Of a DNA stretch of 64,000 nt, positions 8,326 to 18,492 are shown in pieces. This stretch comes from Flavobacterium sp. N1994 (lineage in GTDB: Bacteria > Bacteroidota > Bacteroidia > Flavobacteriales > Flavobacteriaceae), in NCBI RefSeq assembly GCF_025947145.1, contig NZ_CP109999.1, positions 310,001 through 374,000 of the forward strand. Direction: 5' to 3'. Both the position numbers and the translations under genes were made by a program. A model generated the notes under the pieces. That model saw only the letters and a program-made list of their open reading frames with translations. It was not told the DNA's origin and did not search any database. Numbering within the stretch: the stretch's first letter is position 1; the number at the start of each line of letters is the position of its first letter.

Positions 8326-10302
8326 ATGAATTTCGATAGAAAAGACTTGTCCAATGTGCAATTATTGGATTTATATAAAAGATTACTAAAACCAAGGCTT
8401 ATTGAAGAGAAGATGCTCATCCTATTGCGACAAGGAAAAGTGTCTAAATGGTTCTCGGGTATTGGTCAGGAAGCAATTGCTGTTGGAATTACGGCAGCAT
8501 TAGATAAAGACGAATACATTTTACCAATGCATAGAAATTTGGGTGTATTTACAGGTCGTGATATTCCGTTACATCGCTTGTTTTCACAATGGCAAGGCAA
8601 GAAAACGGGTTTTACCAAAGGAAGAGATAGAAGTTTTCATTTTGGTACTCAAGAGTTTCATATTATTGGAATGATATCGCATCTGGGACCACAATTAGGG
8701 GTTGCCGATGGGATTGCTTTGGCAAACAAATTAAAGAAAAACGGAAAGGTAACCGCAGTTTTTACTGGAGAAGGAGCTACCTCTGAAGGAGATTTTCATG
8801 AAGCGTTGAATATTGCATCAGTTTGGGATTTACCTGTTTTATTTGTGATTGAAAATAATGGATATGGTTTATCAACCCCAACAAATGAACAATATCGTTG
8901 TGAAAACCTTGCGGATAAAGGCATAGGGTATGGTATGGAAAGCCACATCATTGATGGTAATAATATCTTAGAAGTATTTACTAAAATAAGCGAGTTTAAA
9001 GCATCCTTAGCGGAAAACCCGAGACCTGTATTATTGGAATTTAAAACCTTCAGAATGCGTGGGCATGAGGAGGCGAGTGGTACAAAGTATGTTCCGCAAG
9101 AGCTTATGGATATGTGGGCTGTAAAAGATCCGATTGCTAATTATAAAGCATGGCTTACGGAAATCAGTGTGCTCTCGGAAGAGGAAGAGGCTAAGATTAC
9201 GAAAGCCATTAAGAAAGAAATTGACGAGCATTGGGCTATAACTCAAGCGGAACCAGAAGTAGTAGCTAGTTTAGAAGAAGAATTAGGTGATGTTTACAAA
9301 CCATATGATTTTGAAGAAGTTACTCCTTCAGATAAAGTAGAAAATATTAGAGTAGTGGATGCTATTTCTAATGCGTTGCGTCAATCTATGGAGCGTCATG
9401 ATAACTTGGTCATTATGGGGCAAGATATTGCTGAATATGGTGGTGCCTTCAAGATTACCGATGGCTTTGTAGCCCAGTTTGGAAAAGAGCGTGTTCGTAA
9501 TACTCCCATTTGTGAAAGCGCTGTAGTTTCGGCCGGAATGGGATTGTCTATCAACGGACACAAAGCAGTGGTAGAAATGCAGTTCGCTGATTTCGTTTCC
9601 ACAGGATTTAATCCGATAGTCAACTTATTAGCCAAACAACACTACCGCTGGAATGAAAAAGCAGATGTAGTAGTACGTATGCCTTGTGGTGGCGGAACTC
9701 AAGCAGGACCTTTTCACTCGCAAACAAACGAAGCTTGGTTTACTAAGACTCCGGGACTAAAAGTAGTCTACCCTGCCTTCCCTTATGATGTGAAAGGCTT
9801 ATTGAATACCGCTATTAATGACCCCAATCCAGTCATGTTCTTTGAACACAAACAATTGTATCGTTCGGTATACCAAGATGTGCCTTCGGATTATTATACT
9901 ATTCCGTTTGGAAAAGCAGCCTTGTTAAAAGAAGGAACACAAGTAACCATTATTTCGTTTGGTGCTGGAGTGCATTGGGCATTAGATACCTTAAGCAAAC
10001 ATTCCGATATCAGTGCTGATTTAATTGATTTAAGAACGTTACAACCCTTAGATACTGAAGCTATTTTTGCCTCAGTTAAGAAAACCAATAAAGTAATTAT
10101 TCTACAAGAAGACACCCTTTTTGGTGGAGTAGCAAGTGATATTTCAGCGATGATTATGGAGCAATGTTTTGAGCATTTAGATGCCCCAGTAAGAAGAGTA
10201 GGAAGTCTAGAAAGTGCTATTCCGTTTGTGAAAGCTTTGGAAGATCAATATTTACCAAAAGAACGGTTCGAGAAAACATTGTTGGAGTTGCTAGAATATT
10301 AG
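8326..10302 (+). CDS. 2-oxoacid dehydrogenase E1, fused alpha and beta subunits
   Basis: Thiamine-diphosphate-dependent decarboxylase (branched-chain 2-oxoacid or pyruvate type) that feeds an E2 lipoyl enzyme. Residues ~10-320 are the alpha subunit, with GEGATSEGDFHEALN...VIENNGYGLS, the thiamine-diphosphate/magnesium motif. Residues ~340-658 are the beta subunit (VVDAISNALRQSM, MGQDIAEYGGAF, and the C-terminal transketolase domain). In many bacteria these are two genes; a single fused chain is common in Bacteroidota. An upstream ATG at 8308 would add six residues, but the promoter -7 element is so close that it probably precedes the transcript. E2 and E3 are not nearby. A strong hairpin follows. 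Confidence 0.92.
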   Translation: MNFDRKDLSNVQLLDLYKRLLKPRLIEEKMLILLRQGKVSKWFSGIGQEAIAVGITAALDKDEYILPMHRNLGVFTGRDIPLHRLFSQWQGKKTGFTKGRDRSFHFGTQEFHIIGMISHLGPQLGVADGIALANKLKKNGKVTAVFTGEGATSEGDFHEALNIASVWDLPVLFVIENNGYGLSTPTNEQYRCENLADKGIGYGMESHIIDGNNILEVFTKISEFKASLAENPRPVLLEFKTFRMRGHEEASGTKYVPQELMDMWAVKDPIANYKAWLTEISVLSEEEEAKITKAIKKEIDEHWAITQAEPEVVASLEEELGDVYKPYDFEEVTPSDKVENIRVVDAISNALRQSMERHDNLVIMGQDIAEYGGAFKITDGFVAQFGKERVRNTPICESAVVSAGMGLSINGHKAVVEMQFADFVSTGFNPIVNLLAKQHYRWNEKADVVVRMPCGGGTQAGPFHSQTNEAWFTKTPGLKVVYPAFPYDVKGLLNTAINDPNPVMFFEHKQLYRSVYQDVPSDYYTIPFGKAALLKEGTQVTIISFGAGVHWALDTLSKHSDISADLIDLRTLQPLDTEAIFASVKKTNKVIILQEDTLFGGVASDISAMIMEQCFEHLDAPVRRVGSLESAIPFVKALEDQYLPKERFEKTLLELLEY

Positions 10303-10341
10303 ACTTCTTAGAATGGTTAGACTGATAGATTTTTAGAATAA

Positions 10342-10365
10342 AAAGGCGCTGGAAACAGCGCCTTT
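10342..10365. terminator. Intrinsic terminator, bidirectional
   Basis: AAAGGCGCTG, GAAA tetraloop, CAGCGCCTTT: a perfect ten-pair stem between the converging E1 gene and the protease-like gene, with A/T tracts on each side. Confidence 0.9.
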
Positions 10366-10367
10366 AT

Positions 10368-11393
10368 TTATTTAATATGTTTCTCCAATCGTTCCTGTAT
10401 CACCTGTAACGGAGTAGCTATAGCATTGATATACTGGAAATTCCCATCCCGTTGATTGTTGATGGAAAGCTGTATCGGACAAGCTTCACTTTGCACTGCA
10501 TTGACTTTGAAAGTAGTTGTCTTTTCATCGTAAACCACATAAGGTGCCCCAGAAGAACCAAATCTAAAATAGCCTTTGATTAAATAGCGCAATCCTTCTA
10601 AGTTATAATTCCCACCAATACGCTCTTGGAAAATAGCAAAATGTTCAGTGAAACCTTCTATCTGAGCTTTGTTCAAGAGTTTTCCAATTTCACTAGTTGG
10701 TGAACTTTGCAGGCAATAGTAGTTTTCCTGATTGTCATCTAATAAAGAGTAATCCACTTCCAAACTAGGCATAGCGTTTATTACAGCTTTTGGTGTGTTG
10801 ATGATTTTGTATAAAGCAATATCTTCATTATAAAAGGCTTCTACCAATTCCACTTCCACCAAAAAAGTATGGCGTTGAATGGAAGGCTCAGGGAAATAAG
10901 TTGAAGGATTGAAATGAGCTGAAAGTTCCGGATTATTATAAAACAACTCATTTTTGAATTGGATAACCAAATGAGGCAGACAGATTTTTCTATCCATCAT
11001 AGTAGTCCAACGCGTGTCAAAGTTGATTTGCTTGAGTAAGTTGGTGATACTTTGATAATCATTCGGATTGGTTATGTTAGCATAGCGTCTTTGATTCCCC
11101 AATTCCAAAGGGTAACAGCTTTCAAATAACTGCGCTTGTTCTGCATTTAGATAGGGGAAGATATTGGTAAGATACAAGCCATTATCAATTGATTTAAAGA
11201 TGTTGGCTTCCACTTTCAAATTGTGTGCTACCGATAGAATATAACCATTCCCAATATGAAAGGCACAAATGTTGTTTTCAAAATGACGTCGGTGCGGCTC
11301 ATCTTTGTTCTGAATCCACATGATTCGGAATAGTGGAGAGGTTTGTTCGTTGGTTAGTTCGAGTTGTTTGTGGAGTTTATGGTTTGGTGTCAT
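10368..11393 (-). CDS. Trypsin-fold serine protease-like protein, no signal peptide
   Basis: 341 residues. A chymotrypsin-type triad can be read: His57 in YILSVAHNL, Asp191 in YNEDIALYKI (the usual DxALxK context) and Ser281 in FGSSGAP, equivalent to GDSGGP. The spacing is longer than in HtrA proteins, and there is no PDZ domain, signal peptide or membrane segment, so it appears cytoplasmic, possibly processing a partner. A Ser replaces the usual Asp two residues before the nucleophile region. Neighbours are unrelated. Protease activity is inferred, not certain. Confidence 0.65.
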   Translation of the reverse strand: MTPNHKLHKQLELTNEQTSPLFRIMWIQNKDEPHRRHFENNICAFHIGNGYILSVAHNLKVEANIFKSIDNGLYLTNIFPYLNAEQAQLFESCYPLELGNQRRYANITNPNDYQSITNLLKQINFDTRWTTMMDRKICLPHLVIQFKNELFYNNPELSAHFNPSTYFPEPSIQRHTFLVEVELVEAFYNEDIALYKIINTPKAVINAMPSLEVDYSLLDDNQENYYCLQSSPTSEIGKLLNKAQIEGFTEHFAIFQERIGGNYNLEGLRYLIKGYFRFGSSGAPYVVYDEKTTTFKVNAVQSEACPIQLSINNQRDGNFQYINAIATPLQVIQERLEKHIK

Positions 11394-11454
11394 AGAGTTT
11401 CAAATAAAAATTTCATTGTCAAAGACAACTATCAAATATAAGTAAAGAAAGGAA

Positions 11455-11847
11455 TTAGTAGCTTTTCTTGACTGTTTTTTCGACTAAAAGCACCATTCCA
11501 ATTCCAATAACATAAGTTAGAATATCTATCCAAGAAAAGGAAGTGCCAATTACCGTTCGGGCCATCTTAGAGTTTTGCAGATGCAATTTATCTACAATAG
11601 CTAAATACTGTAACGTTTCTACTCCAAAGGAAAAAAGCAATACAAAGATAGCAGCAGTGATAACCTTTAAATCAAGGAAGGATTTGATAAAACAGTAAAT
11701 CAGGATAACCACTAAAACATCCCCGATGTATGGCCTTACAATAGTGTCATGAACATACATGGCTATGAGTACTTCAATACAAAATAGTAAAACCGTTAAG
11801 GCAAAGTAGGTTTTATGGAATTGTAGCTTTAGGCTATTCTTCACCAT
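11455..11847 (-). CDS. DUF2809-like membrane protein
   Basis: 130 residues from the chosen start, with four hydrophobic segments and the C-terminal signature TVIGTSFSWIDILTYVIGI typical of DUF2809 proteins. Function unknown. ATGs at 11877 and 11853 are also in frame but would overlap the upstream gene more; the ATG at 11847 leaves a 14-base overlap with the serine hydrolase gene, which suggests translational coupling in one operon. Confidence 0.75.
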   Translation of the reverse strand: MVKNSLKLQFHKTYFALTVLLFCIEVLIAMYVHDTIVRPYIGDVLVVILIYCFIKSFLDLKVITAAIFVLLFSFGVETLQYLAIVDKLHLQNSKMARTVIGTSFSWIDILTYVIGIGMVLLVEKTVKKSY

Positions 11848-13036
11848 CGTCATCCAGTTTGAATGGGTAATCCCCAAAGAGTGAGGCTAGCTTTTTAGTT
11901 TGATAGGTTTTTTTAGTGAACTTATTCGATAACACAATGATGCTTACGCGTTCTTTTCTCAAAGTGATAAAGCAGGAAGTATTCCCATGCCACCATCCGT
12001 TATGGTAATAAAAAGGTTCGCCTTTTTCCCATTCAATCATTCTTACACCTAAACCGTAATTTCTAATGCCTTTGCTTTCATGACTGTATCCTGTATAGAT
12101 TTTCTTAATCAGTTCAGGGTTTAAGAAAAACGGAGCGTAACGGGCATTGTCAAACTTTAGCAAATCGCGAGGGGTGGAGTAGATGTTTTTATCGCCATAA
12201 ATTCCGTCCAGATAATCAATACCAATTTCCATATTATTCCCTTTATAGGAAGGAGCGATAAGGTCACGGTCTTTGGTAATATCAAACACAAAAGTATCTT
12301 TCATTCCTAGTGGACTAAAAATCATTTCCTTCATCGCTTCTGGATAGCTAAGACCAGTAATCTTTTCGATAACCAAAGCCAACATTGCATAATTGGTATT
12401 GCAATAACTAAAGTGCGTATCTGTTTTGGTTTCTAATGGAATTTCTTTTTCCACCATCAAGGTTACAATGTCTTCGTTGGTTAAGGTTTTATGTTTGTCC
12501 CAATTGTTATTTTCATAAGTGAAATAAGCATAGTTTTTCATACCACTTCTGTGATTCAGTAGCGTTTGAATGGTTACGTCTGGGTAAGGGAAATTAGTAA
12601 TAATGGTATTTACTTTTTGATCTAAGCTAAGCATTTTAGCATCTATTAACATTAGTATGGCGGTTGATGTCAATACTTTACTCACCGATGCAATATGCAA
12701 AGGCATATCTTTACTAATCACTTCATTGGTTCTTTTGTTGGCAAAGCCCATGTAATTTTCATAGATGATTTGCCCATTCTTGGCCACCAAAAAAGCAACA
12801 TTATCATTTTTTTCTGACCATGTTTTTTCAAAATACCGACTAACGCCATATTTTTTGTCATTGATATAATCAGCACTTAGTTTAGGCATTTCCTCATGCG
12901 AAGGTTGCATTATTGGAATTCCGTTTTTGTTAACTTTCACTATACCTTCCTCATTCTTTTCTAGTTTAGAACAAGAAAAGGTAAGTAGTAATAAGGTAAT
13001 TACAGTAGTAGTATATAGAGAGAATCTTGAAATCAT
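11834..13036 (-). CDS. Beta-lactamase-fold serine hydrolase, lipoprotein
   Basis: Class C beta-lactamase/DD-peptidase-like fold (Beta-lactamase family, PF00144). The nucleophile motif SVSK (in HIASVSKVLTS), YCN (in FSYCNTNYAML) and HNG (in FYYHNGWWHG) correspond to SxxK, YxN and the KTG-box equivalent. A lipoprotein signal ends LLLTFSC. Likely a periplasmic esterase or peptidase; substrate unknown, and resistance should not be assumed. An ATG at 13060 is in frame, but a TATATTTG element at 13058-13065 overlaps it, so the start at 13036 is preferred. Confidence 0.88.
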   Translation of the reverse strand: MISRFSLYTTTVITLLLLTFSCSKLEKNEEGIVKVNKNGIPIMQPSHEEMPKLSADYINDKKYGVSRYFEKTWSEKNDNVAFLVAKNGQIIYENYMGFANKRTNEVISKDMPLHIASVSKVLTSTAILMLIDAKMLSLDQKVNTIITNFPYPDVTIQTLLNHRSGMKNYAYFTYENNNWDKHKTLTNEDIVTLMVEKEIPLETKTDTHFSYCNTNYAMLALVIEKITGLSYPEAMKEMIFSPLGMKDTFVFDITKDRDLIAPSYKGNNMEIGIDYLDGIYGDKNIYSTPRDLLKFDNARYAPFFLNPELIKKIYTGYSHESKGIRNYGLGVRMIEWEKGEPFYYHNGWWHGNTSCFITLRKERVSIIVLSNKFTKKTYQTKKLASLFGDYPFKLDDDGEE

Positions 13037-13057
13037 TAGATATAGTATTGAAAAAAA

Positions 13058-13065
13058 CAAATATA
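13058..13065 (-). promoter_or_regulatory. -7 element of the serine hydrolase promoter
   Basis: TATATTTG on the minus strand matches TAnnTTTG. The transcript would start near 13051, upstream of ATG 13036 but downstream of ATG 13060, so it decides the start. Confidence 0.5.
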
Positions 13066-13260
13066 GCCATTCAGTAAAATGCTAAAACTACTTTTTGAGA
13101 AAGCTATCAACAGGTTTTCCACATTTGAGATTAAGAGGAGGATTGCCGGTGGCAATCAGGTATTTTTTGCTTTTACGAATTAGTACACATTTGTTATATT
13201 AATGTCTAGGCATACTAATCCCATCAAAAGTAATGCAAAAGTTATTTTTTAAAAAAAGTT

Positions 13261-13290
13261 TTGAAAACGTTTTCGTTACAACTACTTTTG
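13261..13290 (+). promoter_or_regulatory. Promoter with a palindrome in its spacer
   Basis: TTG at 13261-13263, a 19-base gap and TACTTTTG at 13283-13290: an ideal Bacteroidota promoter for the dehydrogenase at 13311. Inside the gap, GAAAACGTTTTC (13263-13274) is a perfect 12-base palindrome that resembles LacI-family operators, so a repressor could act here. Confidence 0.7.
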
Positions 13291-13310
13291 GCACGAAATA
13301 AAATAGCATA

Positions 13311-14528
13311 ATGAAGTTTGGAATTATAAAAGAAAGAAAAAATCCACCAGACAGAAGAGTGGTTTTCACTCCAGAAGAATTGGTTCGTTTACAAAAGGAG
13401 CACCCTGAAGCGATTATCAAAGTAGAAAGTTCGGATATCAGAGTTTTTAATGATGATGCCTATAGAAATTTAGGCATTGAAGTAGCGGATGATATTTCGG
13501 ATTGTGATGTGTTTTTTGGTGTAAAAGAAATTCCAGTGGATTATTTGATTCCGAATAAAAAATACTTTTTCTTTTCCCACACCATCAAAAAGCAAGTGCA
13601 TAACCGCAAGTTATTACAAGCGATTTTAGATAAAAATATCGAACTATATGACCATGAAACTATAGTCGATGCTACTAACCGACGCTTAATTGGTTTCGGA
13701 AGATATGCTGGAATTGTAGGAGCTTATAATGGTTTTAGAGGGTTCGGAATAAAGTATGATTTATTCAACATCCCCAAAGCCGAAACACTGCATTCTAAAG
13801 AGGATTTAATCGTTAGACTAAAAAGACAAATTTTGCCTAACATCAAAATCGTATTGACTGGACATGGTAAAGTAGGAATGGGAGCCAAAGAAATTCTGGA
13901 TGGCATGAAACTGAAACAAGTTTCTCCTGATGATTTTTTAAACAAAATTTACTCAGAACCTGTTTACACACAAATTGATGTTTTGGATTACAACAAAAGA
14001 ATCGACGGAAAAGTAGCGGACAGTAATACGGATTTCTATAAAAATCCTCAAGCCTATACGTCTAATTTTGAACGCTTCACCAAAGTAGCCGATATTTTTA
14101 TGGCAGGCCATTTTCATGGGAATGATTCCCCAGATATCTTAACTCGAGAAATGCTAAATGCTCCTGATTGCAAAATCAAAGTAGTGGCTGATATTTCTTG
14201 TGATGTGGATGGACCTATCGCTTGTACTATAAAAGCATCTACTATTGCTGACCCGTTTTTTGGTTACCTGCCAAGTACTAATGCGGAAGTCCCATATACG
14301 CATCCAGGTGCTGTAATGGTAATGTCGGTTGATAATTTGCCTTGTGAATTGCCTAAAGATGCTAGCGAAGGTTTTGGAGAAATGTTTATGGAACATGTTA
14401 TCCCAGCCTTCTTTAATGGGGATAAGGACGGAATCCTACAACGAGCCAAAATTACGGAAAACGGAAAACTAACACCAAGGTTTGCTTATCTTCAGGACTA
14501 TGTTGATGGTAATGCCGTTCACAGTTAG
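13311..14528 (+). CDS. Saccharopine dehydrogenase / alanine dehydrogenase-like NAD(P) enzyme
   Basis: 405 residues. The N-terminal domain (MKFGIIKERKNPPDRRVVFTP) matches the AlaDh/PNT N-domain shared by alanine dehydrogenase and NAD-dependent saccharopine dehydrogenase (lysine-forming). The nucleotide-binding domain shows IKIVLTGHGKVGMGAKEIL, a GxGxxG-like loop (Gly-His-Gly-Lys-Val-Gly). A long insert with DVDGPIACTIKASTIADPFF is typical of the saccharopine dehydrogenase branch. Role in lysine or other amino-acid metabolism is inferred. It has an unusually clear promoter and a downstream terminator, so it is monocistronic. Confidence 0.75.
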   Translation: MKFGIIKERKNPPDRRVVFTPEELVRLQKEHPEAIIKVESSDIRVFNDDAYRNLGIEVADDISDCDVFFGVKEIPVDYLIPNKKYFFFSHTIKKQVHNRKLLQAILDKNIELYDHETIVDATNRRLIGFGRYAGIVGAYNGFRGFGIKYDLFNIPKAETLHSKEDLIVRLKRQILPNIKIVLTGHGKVGMGAKEILDGMKLKQVSPDDFLNKIYSEPVYTQIDVLDYNKRIDGKVADSNTDFYKNPQAYTSNFERFTKVADIFMAGHFHGNDSPDILTREMLNAPDCKIKVVADISCDVDGPIACTIKASTIADPFFGYLPSTNAEVPYTHPGAVMVMSVDNLPCELPKDASEGFGEMFMEHVIPAFFNGDKDGILQRAKITENGKLTPRFAYLQDYVDGNAVHS

Positions 14529-14557
14529 GCTTCTTTTTTAAAGTTAATAACTATACT

Positions 14558-14582
14558 AAAATCTCGATTCATTCGGGATTTT
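14558..14582 (+). terminator. Intrinsic terminator
   Basis: AAAATCTCGA, five-base loop, TCGGGATTTT with one G-T pair, followed by a T-rich run; 30 bases after the dehydrogenase stop. Confidence 0.8.
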
Positions 14583-14623
14583 TTGTTTTTAAAAAGTTAC
14601 TATATTTAGAAAAAAATATTTTC

Positions 14624-16723
14624 ATGAAAAGAATCGCCTCCATTGGATTACTATTTTTAGGGATACAGCTCTACTCACAAAGTGTCCAATCTCCATCCAA
14701 AGAAATTACCCTTAACTTCTCGTTATCGGAAAACGGAAAACCAACTTATCAGGTTTCCTATAAAAACAAAGCAGTAGTGCTAAAAAGTTTTTTGGGTATA
14801 AAGGTTAAGAACGCTAGTAATTTAGATGCTAATTTCAAAATAGATAGTATCGGTAATAAAAATGTTAATGAAACTTGGCAGCCTGTTTTAGGCGAGCAGT
14901 CCAATATAAAAAACAGTTACAATGAAATGACTGTGGCTCTAAGTCAACCATTGAGCAATAGAAAGATGAATATCATTTTTAGGGTCTTTGATGAAGGAGT
15001 AGCTTTTCGTTATGCTTTCCCAAAGCAAGTAAACATGAACTACTTTATTATTACCGATGAAGTATCAGAGTTTAACCTAGCAGGGGATCACAAGACCTTT
15101 TGGTTACCAGGGGATTTCGACAGTCAGGAATACCCTTATACAGAATCTAAATTATCAGATGTAAACACCGATAATATCAATAAAAACAATGGCATCGGGT
15201 TAAAATCAATTGCTGGAAAATATACCATCCAATCGCCTTTGATGATGAAATCGGCTGATGGTTTGTATCTTAATATTTTTGAAGCTGCGGTAGTGAATTA
15301 TCCGGTAATGCATTTGGATTTGGTTCCAAGTGAATTAAAACTAACTTCTCATTTGGTTCCCAATGCTATTGGAGACAAAGCCTATCTTCAAGCTCCTTGT
15401 GTTTCTCCATGGAGGACCATCATGGTAAGCAACGATGCTCGTAATATTGTAAGTTCAAAAATGATTTTAAATTTAAATGATCCATGTAAAATAAAAGATA
15501 CTTCTTGGATTAAGCCAATGAAGTTTGTTGGGGTATGGTGGGAAATGCATGTGGGTAAATCTACTTGGGATTATGCGGGGTCTCAAAATGCCCAAAATGC
15601 GGCTGATGGTCAGTTAAAACCAACAGGAAAACATGGAGCTACTACAGAAAATACTAAAAGATATATAGATTTTGCAGCCAAAAATGGTTTTGATGGCGTA
15701 TTAGTGGAAGGCTGGAACATGGGCTGGGAAGACTGGTTTGGCAATTGGAAAGAAGACGTTTTTGATTTTACTACACCTTACCCTGATTATGATTTGAAAG
15801 CCATACACGATTATGCTAAAGCAAAAGGGGTGAAAATGATTATGCACAATGAAACCTCAGGTTCAGTAGCAAATTATGAAAGACATCTAGATAGAGCCTT
15901 AAATCTGATGAAAGAATATGAATACCCTGCTGTAAAAACGGGTTATGTGGGTCGAATTATTCCACGTGGTGAATTTCACGATGGGCAAACCATGGTAAAC
16001 CATTTCAATTTTGTAGCAAGAAGAGCAGCCGATTTTAAAGTTATGGTGGATTCTCACGAGAGTTCTCGCCCAACAGGATATAGTAGAACGTATCCCAACT
16101 ACGTCGCAGCTGAAGCCGCACGAGGGAATGAATTCAACGCATGGAGTGTGGGTAATCCGCCAATGCATGAAACCATTTTGCCTTTTACTAGATTATTAGG
16201 GGGACCAATGGATTATACTCCGGGTATTTTTGAAATCAAGATGAGTTATTATGACTCAAAGAAAACAGAACAAGTACATACTACTTTAGCGAAGCAATTG
16301 GCTTTATATATAACGATGTATTCTCCAGTCCAAATGGCAGCGGATTTACCTGAAAATTATGAAAGATATCCTGATGCCTTTCAATTTATCAAAGACGTAG
16401 CTGTAGATTGGCAAGATAGTAAATACCTAGAAGCAGAACCTGGGGATTATTTGACCGTTACTAGAAAAGACAAACATTCTGAAAATTGGTTTTTAGGAGC
16501 CATTACAGATGAAAATGCAAGAGATACTGAACTAAAACTGGATTTCCTTTCCCCTAACAAAAAATATAAAGCCACTATATACGAAGACGGAAAAGACGCT
16601 GATTGGCAGAAAAATCCAAAATCATATGCTATCAGATCCGTTGAGGTTACCTCAAAATCAAAAATTAAATTACATTTGGCTAATGGCGGTGGAGCAGCCA
16701 TATCTTTCCAACCTAGTAACTAA
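14624..16723 (+). CDS. GH97 alpha-glucosidase, SusB-like (inverting type)
   Basis: 699 residues with a signal peptide ending near YSQ (residue 19), so periplasmic. Domain order is the N-terminal beta-sandwich, a TIM barrel and a small C-terminal beta domain. IMHNETSGS and ARGNEFN carry the glutamates that act as base/calcium ligands in SusB, and KTGYVG has Gly where retaining GH97 enzymes have the Asp nucleophile; this points to an inverting alpha-glucosidase. It lies 20 bases before a sugar MFS gene, so the pair would release and import glucose from alpha-glucans. No SusC/SusD is adjacent. Confidence 0.92.
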   Translation: MKRIASIGLLFLGIQLYSQSVQSPSKEITLNFSLSENGKPTYQVSYKNKAVVLKSFLGIKVKNASNLDANFKIDSIGNKNVNETWQPVLGEQSNIKNSYNEMTVALSQPLSNRKMNIIFRVFDEGVAFRYAFPKQVNMNYFIITDEVSEFNLAGDHKTFWLPGDFDSQEYPYTESKLSDVNTDNINKNNGIGLKSIAGKYTIQSPLMMKSADGLYLNIFEAAVVNYPVMHLDLVPSELKLTSHLVPNAIGDKAYLQAPCVSPWRTIMVSNDARNIVSSKMILNLNDPCKIKDTSWIKPMKFVGVWWEMHVGKSTWDYAGSQNAQNAADGQLKPTGKHGATTENTKRYIDFAAKNGFDGVLVEGWNMGWEDWFGNWKEDVFDFTTPYPDYDLKAIHDYAKAKGVKMIMHNETSGSVANYERHLDRALNLMKEYEYPAVKTGYVGRIIPRGEFHDGQTMVNHFNFVARRAADFKVMVDSHESSRPTGYSRTYPNYVAAEAARGNEFNAWSVGNPPMHETILPFTRLLGGPMDYTPGIFEIKMSYYDSKKTEQVHTTLAKQLALYITMYSPVQMAADLPENYERYPDAFQFIKDVAVDWQDSKYLEAEPGDYLTVTRKDKHSENWFLGAITDENARDTELKLDFLSPNKKYKATIYEDGKDADWQKNPKSYAIRSVEVTSKSKIKLHLANGGGAAISFQPSN

Positions 16724-16743
16724 ACCAACCAATTATTATATTT

Positions 16744-18396
16744 ATGAGTACAACCAAAACCAATTATCCTGCACTTTACACCCTAATTACGGTCTTTTTC
16801 TTTTGGGGTTTTATTGCGGCTGGAAATAGTATTTTTATTCCTTTTTGTAAAACGTATTTTCATTTAGATCAATTTCAATCCCAGTTGGTAGACTTTGCTT
16901 TCTACACTGCCTATTATGTTGGAGCTTTACTTCTTTTTGCACTTGGAAATAGAAGAGGAAAAGATATTGTAGGGGAATGGGGCTTTAAAAAAAGTATTGT
17001 TTATGGACTGTTATTTTCTGCACTTGGGGCTGGAGCGATGATTATAGCTGTAGAATCAAATTTATATACAGGAATGTTAGTAGGATTGTTTATAGTAGCA
17101 CTTGGCTTTTCATTACAACAAACAGCAGCTAATCCATTTGCTATTTTATTAGGCGATCCAAAAACAGGAGCTAGTCGTGTCAATCTTGGAGGTGGAATTA
17201 ATTCTTTTGGAACCACTATAGGTCCTATTGTTGTTGGTTTAGCATTATTTGGCACTGCAGCTTCAGTAACAGAAGATCAAATTAGAATGTTGGAATTAAG
17301 TAAAGTAGTGATTTTATATGTTGGTGTTGGATTACTATTTATTGCCGCCGCTGCCTTATTTTATTTTTCAAAAAAGGTACCAACAGGTGTTTCGGATGAA
17401 CCAATTGAAAAAGCAAACAAAGCACTATGGTCATTGATTATACTTACTATTTTATTAGTGATTTGTTTTGTTCCCATTTTTAAAACCTATCAAATAGATA
17501 CTACTGCTTACGATGTGGTTCAAATGCAAGATTTAGAAAAATACAGAATGTATTGGCTGTTTGGAGCTCTGTCGGTAGTCGTTGGTGGATTATTAATATC
17601 CTATTCATCGGCACAAAAAAAAGCAGAAGGTTGGGGTGCAATGCAATACCCACAGTTGGTTTTAGGAATGCTTGCCATCTTTACTTATGTTGGTGTTGAA
17701 GTAGCTATTGGTAGTAATTTAGGGAGTTTATTGCATTTAAAAGAATTTGGAAATATCCAATCTTCAGATATTGCTCCTTATATTTCAATGTATTGGGGAA
17801 GTCTGATGATTGGCCGATGGGCTGGGGCAATTAGCGTATTTAACCTAAAAGGCACTAACAAAACAATAGCTTTAATAATCATACCGTTGATAGCATTCGG
17901 AATTATTTTGGGGGTTAATATTCTTTCAGGAAAAGATATGAGACCATTATATTATTATGTTTTCTGTATATTCATCCAAATAGGATCCTTCTTTATGAGT
18001 AAAGACAAACCCGCAAGAACCTTGATGATTTTTGGAACTTTTGGAATGTTAGCCATGTTGATTGGTTTATTTTCATCTGGAACTATTGCTATTTATGCTT
18101 TCTTGGCCGGAGGTTTAGCCTGTAGTATTATGTGGCCAGCAATTTTTAGTTTATCCATTATCGGGTTAGGAAAATATACTTCTCAAGGTTCGGCATTCTT
18201 AATCATGATGATATTAGGAGGCGGTATCATTCCTCCAATTCAAGGAAAATTATCGGATATTATCGGTATTCACCAATCCTATATCGTAACGGTAGTTTGC
18301 TTTGCTTATCTGACTTTATTTGCCTTTTTAGTAAAAGGTATTTTGAAAAAGCAAAACATTGATGTGGATTCGATTGAAATGGAGGAAAGTCACTAA
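16744..18396 (+). CDS. FucP/GlcP-type sugar:H+ symporter (MFS)
   Basis: 550 residues and about twelve membrane segments. The N-terminal part matches the FHS/FucP subfamily: [21 protein letters not shown], and [20 protein letters not shown] followed by [15 protein letters not shown]. Members import fucose, glucose or galactose with protons. A soluble loop lies around residues 230-260. It is the second gene of the GH97 operon and would take up the glucose released in the periplasm. A strong terminator follows. Confidence 0.9.
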   Translation: MSTTKTNYPALYTLITVFFFWGFIAAGNSIFIPFCKTYFHLDQFQSQLVDFAFYTAYYVGALLLFALGNRRGKDIVGEWGFKKSIVYGLLFSALGAGAMIIAVESNLYTGMLVGLFIVALGFSLQQTAANPFAILLGDPKTGASRVNLGGGINSFGTTIGPIVVGLALFGTAASVTEDQIRMLELSKVVILYVGVGLLFIAAAALFYFSKKVPTGVSDEPIEKANKALWSLIILTILLVICFVPIFKTYQIDTTAYDVVQMQDLEKYRMYWLFGALSVVVGGLLISYSSAQKKAEGWGAMQYPQLVLGMLAIFTYVGVEVAIGSNLGSLLHLKEFGNIQSSDIAPYISMYWGSLMIGRWAGAISVFNLKGTNKTIALIIIPLIAFGIILGVNILSGKDMRPLYYYVFCIFIQIGSFFMSKDKPARTLMIFGTFGMLAMLIGLFSSGTIAIYAFLAGGLACSIMWPAIFSLSIIGLGKYTSQGSAFLIMMILGGGIIPPIQGKLSDIIGIHQSYIVTVVCFAYLTLFAFLVKGILKKQNIDVDSIEMEESH

Positions 18397-18420
18397 TTTT
18401 TATTTGAACAATATAAATCA

Positions 18421-18456
18421 AAAATCCCGCATTGTTTTTCAACTTTGCGGGATTTT
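18421..18456. terminator. Intrinsic terminator
   Basis: AAAATCCCGCA, 14-base loop, TGCGGGATTTT: an 11-pair stem 24 bases after the transporter stop. Confidence 0.85.
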
Positions 18457-18492
18457 CTCATCAAACCAACCAATTTTCAACCTAACCAGTAC

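Noticed and set aside
11834..13036. Beta-lactam resistance gene
   Set aside because: It shares the serine beta-lactamase fold, but SxxK/YxN/HxG occurs equally in esterases and DD-peptidases; no evidence for resistance.
13141..13157. GATTGCC-GGT-GGCAATC hairpin as a terminator
   Set aside because: It lies between divergent genes with nothing to terminate; the stem is only seven pairs.
14624..18396. GH97 and MFS pair as part of the beta-glucan locus
   Set aside because: GH97 acts on alpha-linked glucosides and the pair is separated by a terminator and several unrelated genes.
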